Translations under genes and position numbers: made by a program
Shown here: positions 15,903-24,797 of the stretch, in pieces
How the letters are laid out: every line of letters starts with the position of its first letter
How positions within the stretch are numbered: position 1 is the first letter of the stretch
Notes under the pieces: model-generated
Database searches by the model: none
Told to the model about the DNA's origin: nothing
What the model saw: the letters and a program-made list of their open reading frames with translations, nothing else
Assembly (NCBI GenBank): GCA_903857265.1
Contig: CAIODZ010000064.1
Coordinates: 1 to 55,790 of the forward strand
DNA: 55,790 nucleotides
Origin: an uncultured Phycisphaerales bacterium
GTDB lineage: Bacteria; Planctomycetota; Phycisphaerae; Sedimentisphaerales; Anaerobacaceae
Direction of reading: 5' to 3'

Positions 15903-18900
15903 TTACGGGTTGCTTGATGCCGCGCCAACCGTTTCTGCCCACTCCACCTTACTAAGCAGTTCCTCGGTTGTTTGTCCATCCTGCGGATAGATAGCGCATT
16001 TTATCAGTGGTTCCACCTGCGAACAGAGCCCCTTATCAGCCAGATATTGCATAAGTGCCTGTTCATGTCGTGCCTTGATTGCTGCCACGTCGTTCTCGCT
16101 GCAGTCGGCAAGCACTACAGCCAAATCACCGGGGTTTATCAGCACCGCCTTGTCTATGCCTCGCCGCAGGTTCTGCTCGACAAGGACCTGAATCTCTTTC
16201 AACATTTGCTGCACCTGTTCCTCATCCTCCTGCCTCTTCGCCTTGACCGACATCACGATAACGCCCGCATTTGCATTGTTCTTAACCGCTTGTCTGAGGG
16301 CCTGTTCCAGCAACTCGTTTACAGTATCGCGTGAGTCAAGCCGCGGCAGGGCGAAAGTAAAAACAGAACCCTTACCTGCCTGCGATTTGGCCCATATCCT
16401 GCCCTTGTGCAGGTTGACTATTCCCCTGCAGATGGCTAATCCCAGGCCCGTACCTTTTTCGCCTGGACCGACCTTCCTGTCAAACTGCGCGAATTTTTCG
16501 AATAACCTCGGCATATCCTGCTCCGCGATGCCGCAGCCGGTGTCTGAAACCGAGAGCTGAACCTCTTTGGAATCTTCCCTGCACTCCACCTCGATTGAGC
16601 CGCCCGCGGGCGTAAACTTCAGCCCGTTTGAAATGAGATTCATCAGAACCTGTTTTATTTTGTCCCCGTCTATGCACAAGCAAAGCGACTGTTCGGGCAC
16701 ACGGAAGCTGAGATGAATGCCTTTTTCTTCCGCCTGGCGGCGGCATTCGTCAACGGTCTCTTCAATAAGCCCGCGTATGTCGATATCTTCTTTTTGGAGC
16801 TCAATTTTTCCGGATTCTATTTTCGACATATCGAGCAGTGCATCGACTATCCGCGTCAGACGACCGAGGTTGTTCATTGCCATTTCCAGTATTTCTTTTT
16901 GTTCGGGGACAATCTTACCCGGTATCTGGTCTAAAACGAGCTTGACGGCGCCAATAATGATGGATAGCGGCGTGCGCAGCTCATGTGAGGCCATCGAGAC
17001 AAATTCATCTTTCAGGCCATTGAACTTTATCAGCTCCTCGTTTGCTTTTTTAAGCTCTATTTCGGCCCGCCTGCGTTTGGTGATATCTTCAATAGTTATG
17101 AGTATCATCTTCCTGGAAATAAGACGTCGGGCACTAAAAAGCATTGTTTTCGGCCCGATGGTCTCAAAGTCGTGCTCAATCTCGTAGTCATCAAAGGTGT
17201 TGTTCCTGGGAAGGATTTCCTCCAGAAGCTGTCGCAGCTTGGGAATGTTCCACTGCCGGTTGCCCAAATCATAAATGAACCGTCCCTGGGTTTCCTTATG
17301 GTCAACTTTAAAGGTCTGGTAGAAGGAGCGGTTGGCCGAGATTACCTTCAGGTCAGTATCCAGCACTATCAAGGGTTCCCGTATTGTCTCTACGATGCTT
17401 TCGGCATACACACGAGCTTCCTCGATTACCTGCTGTGATTTTTTGCGCTCGGTGATATCAACAAAAATCGCGACGACGCCGTCAATCTTATTATTTAAAG
17501 TACGGTATGGCCTGATATTTACCGAATACCAGGTTCCTTCTCTGTCTTTTATTTCAAATGTCTCTGGATGATGGGACTTTATTACATCCAAAAGCGTTTT
17601 CTCAAAATCCGGAATATCCACGTTGAGTTTAATTTTGCTTATTGGCCTGCCGACATCGGAAGAAATTATATTAAGCGTCTTTTCCGCCTGTGGGGTTACC
17701 CTGCGTATCACAAGGTCCGGCCCCATCATAACGACCGGCATGTTGATACTGTCAAATAAATTTACCAGGTCATTATTTAAGAGGGAGGATTCCGCATTAC
17801 GTTTCTGCAGCTCCTCGTTGGTAGTAACCAATTCTTCATTTGAGGACTGCAGCTCCTCTTTGGCTGTTTCCAGCTCCTCGTTAGTGCTTTGCAGCTCTTC
17901 ATTGCTTGACAGTATTTCCTCGTTGGCTGTTTTTATTTCTTCATTCGCACTGTCCTGCTCTTCTATGACCGTCTGAAGATATTCTTTTGTTTCCGCAAGT
18001 TCTTTCTGTAGATTATCGATATACTCATCGCTTTTAACAGATTTCCCCTTTAAGGATATTTCTCCGGGTGCTTTAGACAAATTCCTGGACGGGACCGCCC
18101 CGGCAATTCCGTCAAAAAGCACCATAAAGAATTCTTCTTTAAGCGGGCCGTACTTCACAGGAACAACGGTAATATTAACCCTCGCCGCATGGCCGTTATA
18201 CCGGAAATCCTCCGCTTCTCTTTTTACCGTATGCTTTGTTTCCTTTGCTTTATATATCGCCGCTCTCAAGGGCATAAGCAGCCCTTCCCGCGCCAATTTG
18301 AATATGTCATGGCTCGGTTTGCCTGCCGCTGATTCAAGGTAACGGCCTGTATGCCCGCGGAACTGAACAACTTTCATACTGCTGTCTATCAGCGCCCCGC
18401 AGGGAGCATATTCGTCAAGCACAATCCGTTCCACTATGTTTTCAATATCAGCTTCCTTACTTTCCTTAATAGCCGGTTTTTCCTTAATTTCTAATTCCTT
18501 TGACGGATAATATTTCCGACCAAATTCAAGTTCGGGCTCTACCGACAGATATTTTTTCGCGAAAATCCTGTGTTTTCCATCCAGCGTCTTAAAAAGATTC
18601 GAATAACTGCCTGCGGCTTCCGCGTTTCCTAAAAGGAGAAACCCTCCGGGCCTGAGCGCGTAATGAAAATTATGAAATATCTTCTTCTGCAAAACGGGCT
18701 GCAAGTATATAAGCAGGTTACGGCAGCTTATAAGGTCTAAATTGGAGAAAGGCGGGTCGCCAAACACATTCTGTTTGGAAAAAACACACATCTCCCTCAA
18801 CTGCTTGGAAATCTTATAAGAGTTACCTGTTTTGGTGAAAAACCTTTTTAATCGCTCAGGGGTAATACTGTTTTTTATATTTTTGCCGTAAATGCCTGTG

Positions 18901-20021
18901 CGCGCCTTATCAATAGAGTCATCCCTTACATCAGTGGAAAAAATCTGGACAGGGACCGCACTGGCTTTGTTTCCCAGCACTTCACAAAGGCACATAGCAA
19001 TAGAATAAGCTTCCTCGCCACTGGAACATCCGGGAACCCATATTCTTACGCCATGGTTTTTTGTCCTGTTTTTAAGAATTGCAGGCAAAACCTGTTTTTT
19101 TAGCGCATCAAAAACTTTCGGGTCGCGGAAAAAGCTGGTAACATTTATCAGCAGGTCGTCATAAAGCTTTTCTACCTCGTCGGTATTCTCGCGCAGGAAC
19201 TTTATGTAGCCCCTGAGATTTTCCAGTTTCAGTAAAACTATTCGCCTCGCTATGCGCCTGCTAATGGTGGGGGTTTTGTAATGAGTGAAGTCCTGCCCCC
19301 TGGTCGAACGCAATATATCAAAAATACTTTCAATGCCTTTACCTTCCGTTGTGGTTGATTTATCTGTTTTAACAGGCCCGGCAAACGATATAAGGGGATG
19401 TTTTGCTATACGCTCCAGCTCACTTGCAATCTTTTTGGGCGAAAGCACAAAATCCACACATCCGGCGGCAATAGCGCTTTGCGGCATACCATTATATTTG
19501 GCGGATTTTTCGTCCTGAGCAAAAGTAATACCCCCTTCGGCCTTTATGGCCTCGGCTCCAAGCGTCCCGTCTGTTGCTGTTCCTGAAAGAATAACTCCGA
19601 TAGCCCTGTTCCCAAGCTCGTCTGCCAATGAGCGGAAAAAATGGTCTATGGGCATATGCTTAAAATCGCTGTCATTCCTTTTGCTAAGTATTAGTTTTCC
19701 GCTTGCGATAGAAAGATTAGTGTTCGGTGGTTTTACATAGACATGGTTAACTTCTATGGGCATCCTGCTTTTTACTTCACTTACCGGCATTTTTGTTAAT
19801 CTGGCGAGCAGTTCCGGCAGCAAACTTTTATGTTCCGGGGCCAAATGCATTATAAATACAAATGCCATTCCCGGTTTAGCCGGCATATTCCTGAGTAATT
19901 CCTGATATGCTTCAAGACCGCCGGCGGAAGCCCCGACACCAACAATGGGAAAGGATGTTGTTTTGTGACCCGCAGGCATAATCTTTTTATTTTTTGGCGT
20001 TACTCTTGTTTTTTTACGCAT
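15903..20021 (-). CDS. CheB-CheR-PAS-histidine kinase fusion with degenerate GGDEF-like tail
   Basis: 1372 residues. Order seen: CheB methylesterase (about 24-200; triad S32 in GASAGG, H59, D151 in GTATDG); CheR methyltransferase (about 225-480; SAM motif VPGCSSGEEAYS and CRNLLIYL); a PAS-like segment; a coiled coil of repeated NEELQSTNEELETAKEEL type (about 664-755); two PAS domains (about 755-985); HisKA with phospho-His about 1013 (SHELRTP); HATPase with N, G1 (DTGCGIAEQD) and G2 (GTGLGLAI) boxes to about 1225. The last ~145 residues resemble a diguanylate cyclase domain: INPGDLAVVLADCSEND in the place of GGDEF and IKCAIYPQDGQTTEELL like the family's end, so it is probably catalytically dead. 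The ATG at 20021 is preferred to a TTG at 20045. The hybrid architecture is a known family; no MCP or cheA is near. The tail is the unusual part. Confidence 0.9.
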   Translation of the reverse strand: MRKKTRVTPKNKKIMPAGHKTTSFPIVGVGASAGGLEAYQELLRNMPAKPGMAFVFIMHLAPEHKSLLPELLARLTKMPVSEVKSRMPIEVNHVYVKPPNTNLSIASGKLILSKRNDSDFKHMPIDHFFRSLADELGNRAIGVILSGTATDGTLGAEAIKAEGGITFAQDEKSAKYNGMPQSAIAAGCVDFVLSPKKIASELERIAKHPLISFAGPVKTDKSTTTEGKGIESIFDILRSTRGQDFTHYKTPTISRRIARRIVLLKLENLRGYIKFLRENTDEVEKLYDDLLINVTSFFRDPKVFDALKKQVLPAILKNRTKNHGVRIWVPGCSSGEEAYSIAMCLCEVLGNKASAVPVQIFSTDVRDDSIDKARTGIYGKNIKNSITPERLKRFFTKTGNSYKISKQLREMCVFSKQNVFGDPPFSNLDLISCRNLLIYLQPVLQKKIFHNFHYALRPGGFLLLGNAEAAGSYSNLFKTLDGKHRIFAKKYLSVEPELEFGRKYYPSKELEIKEKPAIKESKEADIENIVERIVLDEYAPCGALIDSSMKVVQFRGHTGRYLESAAGKPSHDIFKLAREGLLMPLRAAIYKAKETKHTVKREAEDFRYNGHAARVNITVVPVKYGPLKEEFFMVLFDGIAGAVPSRNLSKAPGEISLKGKSVKSDEYIDNLQKELAETKEYLQTVIEEQDSANEEIKTANEEILSSNEELQSTNEELETAKEELQSSNEELVTTNEELQKRNAESSLLNNDLVNLFDSINMPVVMMGPDLVIRRVTPQAEKTLNIISSDVGRPISKIKLNVDIPDFEKTLLDVIKSHHPETFEIKDREGTWYSVNIRPYRTLNNKIDGVVAIFVDITERKKSQQVIEEARVYAESIVETIREPLIVLDTDLKVISANRSFYQTFKVDHKETQGRFIYDLGNRQWNIPKLRQLLEEILPRNNTFDDYEIEHDFETIGPKTMLFSARRLISRKMILITIEDITKRRRAEIELKKANEELIKFNGLKDEFVSMASHELRTPLSIIIGAVKLVLDQIPGKIVPEQKEILEMAMNNLGRLTRIVDALLDMSKIESGKIELQKEDIDIRGLIEETVDECRRQAEEKGIHLSFRVPEQSLCLCIDGDKIKQVLMNLISNGLKFTPAGGSIEVECREDSKEVQLSVSDTGCGIAEQDMPRLFEKFAQFDRKVGPGEKGTGLGLAICRGIVNLHKGRIWAKSQAGKGSVFTFALPRLDSRDTVNELLEQALRQAVKNNANAGVIVMSVKAKRQEDEEQVQQMLKEIQVLVEQNLRRGIDKAVLINPGDLAVVLADCSENDVAAIKARHEQALMQYLADKGLCSQVEPLIKCAIYPQDGQTTEELLSKVEWAETVGAASSNP

Positions 20022-20041
20022 ATTGCACCCAAAATAGAACG

Positions 20042-20071
20042 CCAAAGGCCTGTATTACTACAGGACTTTGG
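20042..20071. promoter_or_regulatory. Strong hairpin just before the CheB/CheR kinase start
   Basis: CCAAAG-G-CCTGTA-TTAC-TACAGG-A-CTTTGG: 12 paired bases with one mismatch and a 4-base loop, 20 bases before the ATG at 20021 in the transcript. No T-run follows in either direction, so it is more likely a leader structure or processing site than a terminator. A second pair CTGTTGCC/GGCAACAG lies at 20121-20164 in the same gap. Confidence 0.5.
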
Positions 20072-20168
20072 TTGCCTCAGGAAAAGCAATTAAACCAGTT
20101 ATCTTTACTTGTCTGTTTGTCTGTTGCCGCTTCCGTATCTCGCGGTCCCCTTAAAGGGCAACAGATGC

Positions 20169-21311
20169 TTATCTCGCAGTAGCCGTAGCTGTATTTTCCT
20201 CGCTTATACTCGTTGCCTCACGCTTGGGCAAAGTGAAGTAGAACGTACTGCCCTTACCCGGTTCCGATTCGAGCCAGACGCGGCCGCCATACATTTCGAC
20301 AATTCTTTTCACCGTCGCAAGGCCAATCCCCGTCCCTCCGCCTTCATCGGGCGGCACTAATGTCTTAAACAATTCAAAAACTTTGTCAAAGTGCTTCTTT
20401 TCAATCCCTGGGCCGTTATCCTTCACACTAAACTTCCAGAAGGATTCTTCTTCGACGCAACCTACTCTTATTTCGCCCTGGGGTTTGTCTATGTATTTGA
20501 CGGCATTGCCCAAAAGATTCTGGAATACCTGGGCTATGCGAGTTTCGTTGCATTCATAAACGGGCAATTGATTTTCAATGGTGATAGTAACTTTCTCTGG
20601 AGCGTTGATCATTTCTATGACACTATTGACCAGTTTGCCCAAATCGACCATGCTCTTGTCTTCGTCTTTGTCTTCGACACTCGAATATTCGAGTAGCTTG
20701 TCTATAAAGGAATACATTCGGTCCACTCTCTCTGTAATCTGCCGAACGTGCTGAGCTCCATCCGGCGTAAGTTTGTTGGCGCAATCCATTGTTATCCACT
20801 CTGTGAGGCGTCTGATTCCACGTAACGGGGTCTTTAAGTCGTGCGAAACAACATATGCGAAATCGTGCAACTTTCGGTTGGCCTCTTCTAACCTCCTGTT
20901 CAGGTTTTTCAACTCGCTTTCAGTTTTTGCCTTGTAAAGCGCCGTCTCAATGGCTGCCTTTAGTTCCTCCAATTTCACGGGCTTTACGATATAACCAAAT
21001 GGCTCTGTGATTTTGGCATGTTTCACGATGAAATTATCTGTGTGGCCAGTCAGGTAAATGACGGCTGTGCCAAAGTCCGAGCGTATCTGCTCAGCAACCT
21101 GGATGCCATCGAACTGTTCCTCGAGTGCAATGTCCATCAAAACCAGGTCTGGTCTGTTCGTTCGCATTATGTTTAAAGCGTCGCAGGCACTCAAAGCGGT
21201 AACAACGTCATACCCAAGTTTCTTTAACCCAAGTGCTGTTATGGCGCAAAAGTCGGTCTCATCATCTACAAGAAGTATCTTCGGCCTTGCATTTTGTTGG
21301 GAATCCTTCAT
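20169..21311 (-). CDS. Receiver-histidine kinase fusion protein
   Basis: 380 residues: receiver domain 11-125 (D16-D17 pocket, phospho-acceptor D60, conserved Lys110 in VKPVKLEEL), coiled-coil linker 128-150, HisKA with H157 in VSHDLKTPLRG, HATPase with N box (QNLLGNAVKY), G1 (DNGPGIEKK) and G2 (GGGTGIGLATV). No membrane segment, so cytoplasmic. The start ATG at 21311 has AGGAG seven bases upstream. The architecture resembles planctomycete and cyanobacterial phytochrome-style kinases that take input from a receiver. It lies 45 bp after the upstream receiver gene. Confidence 0.92.
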   Translation of the reverse strand: MKDSQQNARPKILLVDDETDFCAITALGLKKLGYDVVTALSACDALNIMRTNRPDLVLMDIALEEQFDGIQVAEQIRSDFGTAVIYLTGHTDNFIVKHAKITEPFGYIVKPVKLEELKAAIETALYKAKTESELKNLNRRLEEANRKLHDFAYVVSHDLKTPLRGIRRLTEWITMDCANKLTPDGAQHVRQITERVDRMYSFIDKLLEYSSVEDKDEDKSMVDLGKLVNSVIEMINAPEKVTITIENQLPVYECNETRIAQVFQNLLGNAVKYIDKPQGEIRVGCVEEESFWKFSVKDNGPGIEKKHFDKVFELFKTLVPPDEGGGTGIGLATVKRIVEMYGGRVWLESEPGKGSTFYFTLPKREATSISEENTATATAR

Positions 21312-21356
21312 AGAACAGCTCCTTAATTCGGTTTTCAATCAATCAGGGTCTCCGCC

Positions 21357-21797
21357 TCACTCGTCCAGGTTGTAACTCTCCTCCGGCGAATATCCCGGCC
21401 CTTTTTGCGCCTGCCCGCCGGCACTAACCGGTTGGCTCAGCAAATCGCTGATAAAAGTCAGCAATTGGTCGAAATCGACCGGCTTCGTAAAAAAGGCCAC
21501 CGCCCCCTCCGCCATCGCCCGCTGCTTGCTCGACAGAGCCATTCCGGTAACCACTACGATGGGTATGAGCGAGGTGTGGTCGGACTTGGCCAGCCGCTCC
21601 ATAACGGAAAAACCGTCGCCGGCAGGCATACTAATATCGAGAATAATAAAATCCGGCCTCTCCTTTTGAGCTGCCGCGATGGCGCCGACCGCATCTGAAG
21701 CCATAACGGTGTTGTATCCGTGCGCTTTCAGGTGGGTGCTCAGAACGAACGCGAAATCCCTCTCATCATCGACAATAAGAATTTTCTTTTCACTCAT
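21357..21797 (-). CDS. Stand-alone response-regulator receiver protein
   Basis: 146-residue receiver: D10-D11, phospho-acceptor D54 (FIILDISMPAGDG), Lys105 in FTKPVDFDQL. The start ATG at 21797 is set by AGGAG eight bases upstream; an ATG two codons earlier is too close to it. The C-terminus carries a short Gly/Ser-rich tail. It is closely similar to the next gene (same SMPAGDG/AIPGGDG pocket and VVVTGM strand), indicating a tandem duplication. Confidence 0.92.
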   Translation of the reverse strand: MSEKKILIVDDERDFAFVLSTHLKAHGYNTVMASDAVGAIAAAQKERPDFIILDISMPAGDGFSVMERLAKSDHTSLIPIVVVTGMALSSKQRAMAEGAVAFFTKPVDFDQLLTFISDLLSQPVSAGGQAQKGPGYSPEESYNLDE

Positions 21798-21881
21798 AAT
21801 CATATCTCCTGCTACAGATTATCCAACTAACATCGCTTCCTAAATAACCGGCATCCCGCCTCTGCTTACCAGGGCAGGCAA

Positions 21882-22274
21882 TTACCAATCCGGGCCCACT
21901 CCAACCGGCTGACCGATATGTTCACGGATGCACTCCAGCAGAGTGTCCATATTCACCGGCTTGAGATAGAAATCCACCGCCCCGTTTGCGAACGCCTCCG
22001 CCTTCTTTCCTGGTTCCATCCCAGTCACCACGATAACGGGTATCATATTCTTCGGATTCGAGGCAGTCAGTTGCCTCAAAATGTCCAGCCCGTCACCTCC
22101 TGGTATAGCGACGTCCAAAATTATCAGGTCGGGCTTATCCTTCTGAACTTCCTTAATGGCTTCGGGCACATCCGAGGCCGAAAAGACGCGGTATCCGTGC
22201 CCCTCCAAGTAGGCGCCCATAATACGCACCAAATCCGCATTGTCATCGACAATAAGAATCTTTTTTTCAGGCAT
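21882..22274 (-). CDS. Stand-alone response-regulator receiver protein (first gene of block)
   Basis: 130-residue receiver: D10-D11, phospho-acceptor D54 (LIILDVAIPGGDG), Lys105 in YLKPVNMDTL. Paralogue of the receiver at 21357-21797. First gene of the minus-strand signalling block, 84 bp before the next; the promoter should lie in the 816-bp gap upstream, but no clear -35/-10 pair could be recognised there. Confidence 0.92.
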   Translation of the reverse strand: MPEKKILIVDDNADLVRIMGAYLEGHGYRVFSASDVPEAIKEVQKDKPDLIILDVAIPGGDGLDILRQLTASNPKNMIPVIVVTGMEPGKKAEAFANGAVDFYLKPVNMDTLLECIREHIGQPVGVGPDW

Positions 22275-22834
22275 AAGGCATCTCTGCTGTTAAATTATCC
22301 AGCTCATCATTACCCCCTCTGAAAGACAGACGTTCCGAGAAATCGCCAAATCACCTGTTGACTCCCGCGTAGCAATTCGGCGCAACCGGTTCGACTTTTT
22401 CAAACCCCCATGCATCGGCAAGAATCAGCAACGAAGATATCCGCGACGTAAAATATCTTAGTGATTCAGATAACTCTACTTAACCACGATTATCTGCCTT
22501 TGTACTTGCCCCCAAGTACTACCCCAAATTCCCAAAAACAACGTATCGACCACTTAAGTTTAAGCAAGGACTAACGATAATAGCCAAAAGGTTCTAATCA
22601 ATAGCCCTTTTATATAGCATTATTCGTCATTTTCCTTGAGTTGAATAAAATAATTTTAAATAGATTTTAACCATGTAGTATTGGCCGCGTCCAGTCGGGA
22701 GTAAAAAAGCTGCCAAATAACCACAAGTCACATTTATCGGCTGCAAAATGTGGTCAAGTGTTGCATACGGATATTCCGGTCAAATCCCCATACCACATAT
22801 TATAGGACCTACGATTGTGCATCCTGTACAAAAA

Positions 22835-22945
22835 AAGTTCATCTGATGCTAAGTTTATGGAACATCCGGCCTTATAAACCATTGGTTTTATTGGAATTGG
22901 GCAACTTTCCTTTGGTTCCGCGATATAATTCCTATGTCGGGAGCG
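22835..22945 (-). repeat. ~100-bp diverged dispersed repeat, copy 1
   Basis: On the minus strand GAATTATATCGCGGAACCAA ... CTTAGCATC. It aligns over about 100 bases, near 70% by eye, with 24415-24535 (GAATTATAGCGCAGAACCGA ... CTCAGCATC). The two copies flank the broken sigma54 activator gene. The plus strand carries a TATAAT at one end of each copy. Confidence 0.55.
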
Positions 22946-23011
22946 TCTTGGTGGGCTGATGAAGTCATACAGTATGGTGGCCTAATGATTGGGATGAATA
23001 TTTTTACAGCA

Positions 23012-23044
23012 CGCGCTATTAACCTCCGACCTTGCATTTTTTTG
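23012..23044. repeat. Right copy of imperfect direct repeat (see 15367-15399)
   Basis: CGCGCTATTAACCTCCGACC and following T-rich bases, matching the left copy at about 29 of 33 positions by eye. Confidence 0.45.
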
Positions 23045-23090
23045 TCACGAGGCCTGAAATTCGAGAATAGAGGAATATTATTCGTTGTCT

Positions 23091-24161
23091 TTAGTTTGAT
23101 TGTGGTACGCGGATGTTGAGCTTTTCCATAAGGCGGTTGAGCTGACGTCGTTCTATGCTCAGGATTCTGGCGGCGGCGATTCTTCGGCCTTTGGTATATT
23201 CTAAGGTCTGCGTGATGACCCTGCGTTTGACCTCATCGAGGGTGGGCAGCTGGTCTTTTCGATCTTTTAGATAAGAGGGGGAATCGGCTATTGTCAGCTC
23301 AAAGGGCAATACCGCGGACTGAATTTCCTTGCCCGAGGTCAGCACGTATGTGCGCTCAATGGCGTTTGCAAGCTCGCGGACGTTTCCGGGCCAGGCGTAA
23401 TTAAGAAGGAGCTCTTTAACCTGTTTACTGAACGCCTTGGGCGATTCACCATAAAAGTGGGCCTAGGCGGCTAAGAAATACTCCGCCAAAAGCAATATGT
23501 CTTCCCTGCGGTGTCGTAACGGCGGCACTTCAAGACGGACGACGTTAAGGCGATAATACAGGTCGGAGCGGAAAGTCCCTTTCCTGACCATATCCTGCAG
23601 GTCCTTGCATGTCGCGCACAAGATGCGGACGTCAACCGTGAACGATTTGGTCGAGCCGAGCGGGGTAACTCGCCGTTCCTGTAAAACCCGCAGGAGCTTG
23701 GCCTGTAATTCGAGGGGGATTTCACTGATTTCGTCAAGAAATATAGTGCCTTTATCTGCTGCCCGGAAAAAGCCGAGTGTGCTGTCAACGGCACTGGTGA
23801 ATGCGCCTCGCACGTGTCCGAACAACTGGCTTTCAAATAATTGGCCGGTAAGGGTCGTGCAGTCAACGGGCACAAAGACGTTGGCCGAGCGATTGCCGGC
23901 GGCGTGGATTTGCCTTGCAATCATTTCTTTGCCGACGCCGGTTTCGCCCGTAATAATGACGGGGCACTCTCTTGCGGCAATAGCGCTGATGATTTCAAGG
24001 ACCGCATTAAAAGAGGAAGAATTGCCTATCAAGTCGTTGTGGGTCCGGCTATAAGAAGCAGCCGGCTGCGCATCGCTGTGAGCATAATCCATGCCCATCT
24101 TCCCCTGAAAGCACATCTTATTTTCGCCGGGAGGTAATGTCCGAGAATGTTCGCTCATCAT
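23091..24161 (-). pseudogene. Sigma54-dependent activator (NtrC/bEBP family), broken by in-frame TAG
   Basis: AAA+ enhancer-binding protein without a receiver. Residues 1-40 are unstructured; the AAA+ core has Walker A GETGVGKE (72-79), GAFTSA (119-124, the sigma54-contact loop, with Ser for the usual second Gly), Walker B GTIFLDE (139-144) and the arginine-finger region FRSDLYYRLNV. After codon 232 (LAEYFLAA) there is a TAG at 23463-23465; the same frame then continues as HFYGESPKAFSKQVKELLLN, AWPGNVREL and a Fis-type HTH (RIAAARILSIERRQLNRLMEK) to 23091. No frameshift is needed, so one nonsense change (or a base-call error) separates the halves. Without the tail the product would lack DNA binding. 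Confidence 0.88.
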
Positions 24162-24360
24162 CACTCGCCTCAGTTTCCGTACTGCGTATGGACACTTCTT
24201 GACATGGTGCACAAACTGTCTTATTAGCAGCGAGAAGAGCCCAACAGAAACTATAGGGCACTCTCTATCCTTTCTTCGATATTGTATTCTACGATGGATT
24301 ACGAATAATGTTCAACGTCAGCGAAAGTGGCACAGTTTGAAACATTTGGTTAAGAGAGGG

Positions 24361-24398
24361 ATTCAAGAGGTTTTCTGGGAGAAGGAAACCTCTTGAAT
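24361..24398. repeat. Perfect 13-bp inverted repeat
   Basis: ATTCAAGAGGTTT, 12-base loop, AAACCTCTTGAAT. It has no T-run after either arm, so it is not a classical terminator. It could be an operator or the end of a mobile fragment. Confidence 0.6.
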
Positions 24399-24414
24399 TC
24401 ACCGGTTTTGGCCC

Positions 24415-24535
24415 CGTAATATATAAAAATTAGTCCGATGCTGAGCTTTTAGGAAAGCTAATCTTACAAGCAGCTTATTTTGCCTAAATTGGTCGGCTTC
24501 CCTTCGGTTCTGCGCTATAATTCTCCCCCGTCTTT
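24415..24535 (-). repeat. ~100-bp diverged dispersed repeat, copy 2
   Basis: Aligns with 22835-22945; shared blocks are GAATTATA.CGC.GAACC.AA, CCAATT and AGCATC. See that entry. Confidence 0.55.
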
Positions 24536-24674
24536 TTCTGTAACATAGTTTTTTGATACGGCTTAAGCCGCCGCGCACCATTTCTTCCGGAAGGCCACTC
24601 TTATGTGAAGCGATAACGAGCGGATATAACGCAGGATATTTTCTGTAGATGATTATTGGGACAAAATAAAAAGG

Positions 24675-24718
24675 CCGCGCAGCCGGACTTGTTTACTGTC
24701 AGGCCGCGCGGCATAAGT
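24675..24718. repeat. 44-bp hairpin repeat, copy 1
   Basis: Identical over 44 bases to 25857-25900. Stem CCGCGC-A-GCC / GGC-C-GCGCGG with inner GAC/GTC pairs. It lies 79 bp after the stop of the GH172 gene; the other copy lies 33 bp before its start, in the same orientation. Confidence 0.9.
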
Positions 24719-24797
24719 TTGGAAAACGCTACTTTGTTTTGGTATTCAGGCCGGCTCGCAGTAAAATTGGGTGATAGTGGTTGAGCTTGGATAGTAT

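Larger units (their letters stand above)
22275..23090. other. Gene-free spacer upstream of the signalling block
   Basis: No convincing gene in any frame. It is AT-rich from about 22560 to 22680. It contains a perfect inverted repeat GTACTTG-CCCC-CAAGTAC at 22502-22519, the dispersed repeat copy at about 22835-22945, and the right direct-repeat copy at 23012-23044. No sigma54 (-24/-12) site could be found despite the neighbouring activator gene. Confidence 0.6.
24162..24797. other. Gene-free, repeat-bearing spacer
   Basis: No convincing gene. Contains a 13-bp perfect inverted repeat (24361-24398), the second copy of the ~100-bp repeat (24415-24535) and one copy of the 44-bp hairpin repeat (24675-24718). 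A 60-codon minus-strand frame at 24399-24581 lies within repeat DNA and is probably not a gene. Confidence 0.6.

Noticed and set aside
22502..22519. GTACTTG-CCCC-CAAGTAC considered as a terminator or CRISPR-like unit
   Set aside because: Single copy, no T-run, no array; kept only as a possible operator within the spacer.
24330..24345. TGGCAC near the activator gene considered as a sigma54 -24 box
   Set aside because: The spacing to a TTGC -12 element is wrong and no GG-N10-GC is present.
24399..24581. 60-codon basic minus-strand frame with a GGAAG-like site
   Set aside because: Lies in the ~100-bp dispersed repeat; the other copy does not keep the frame.
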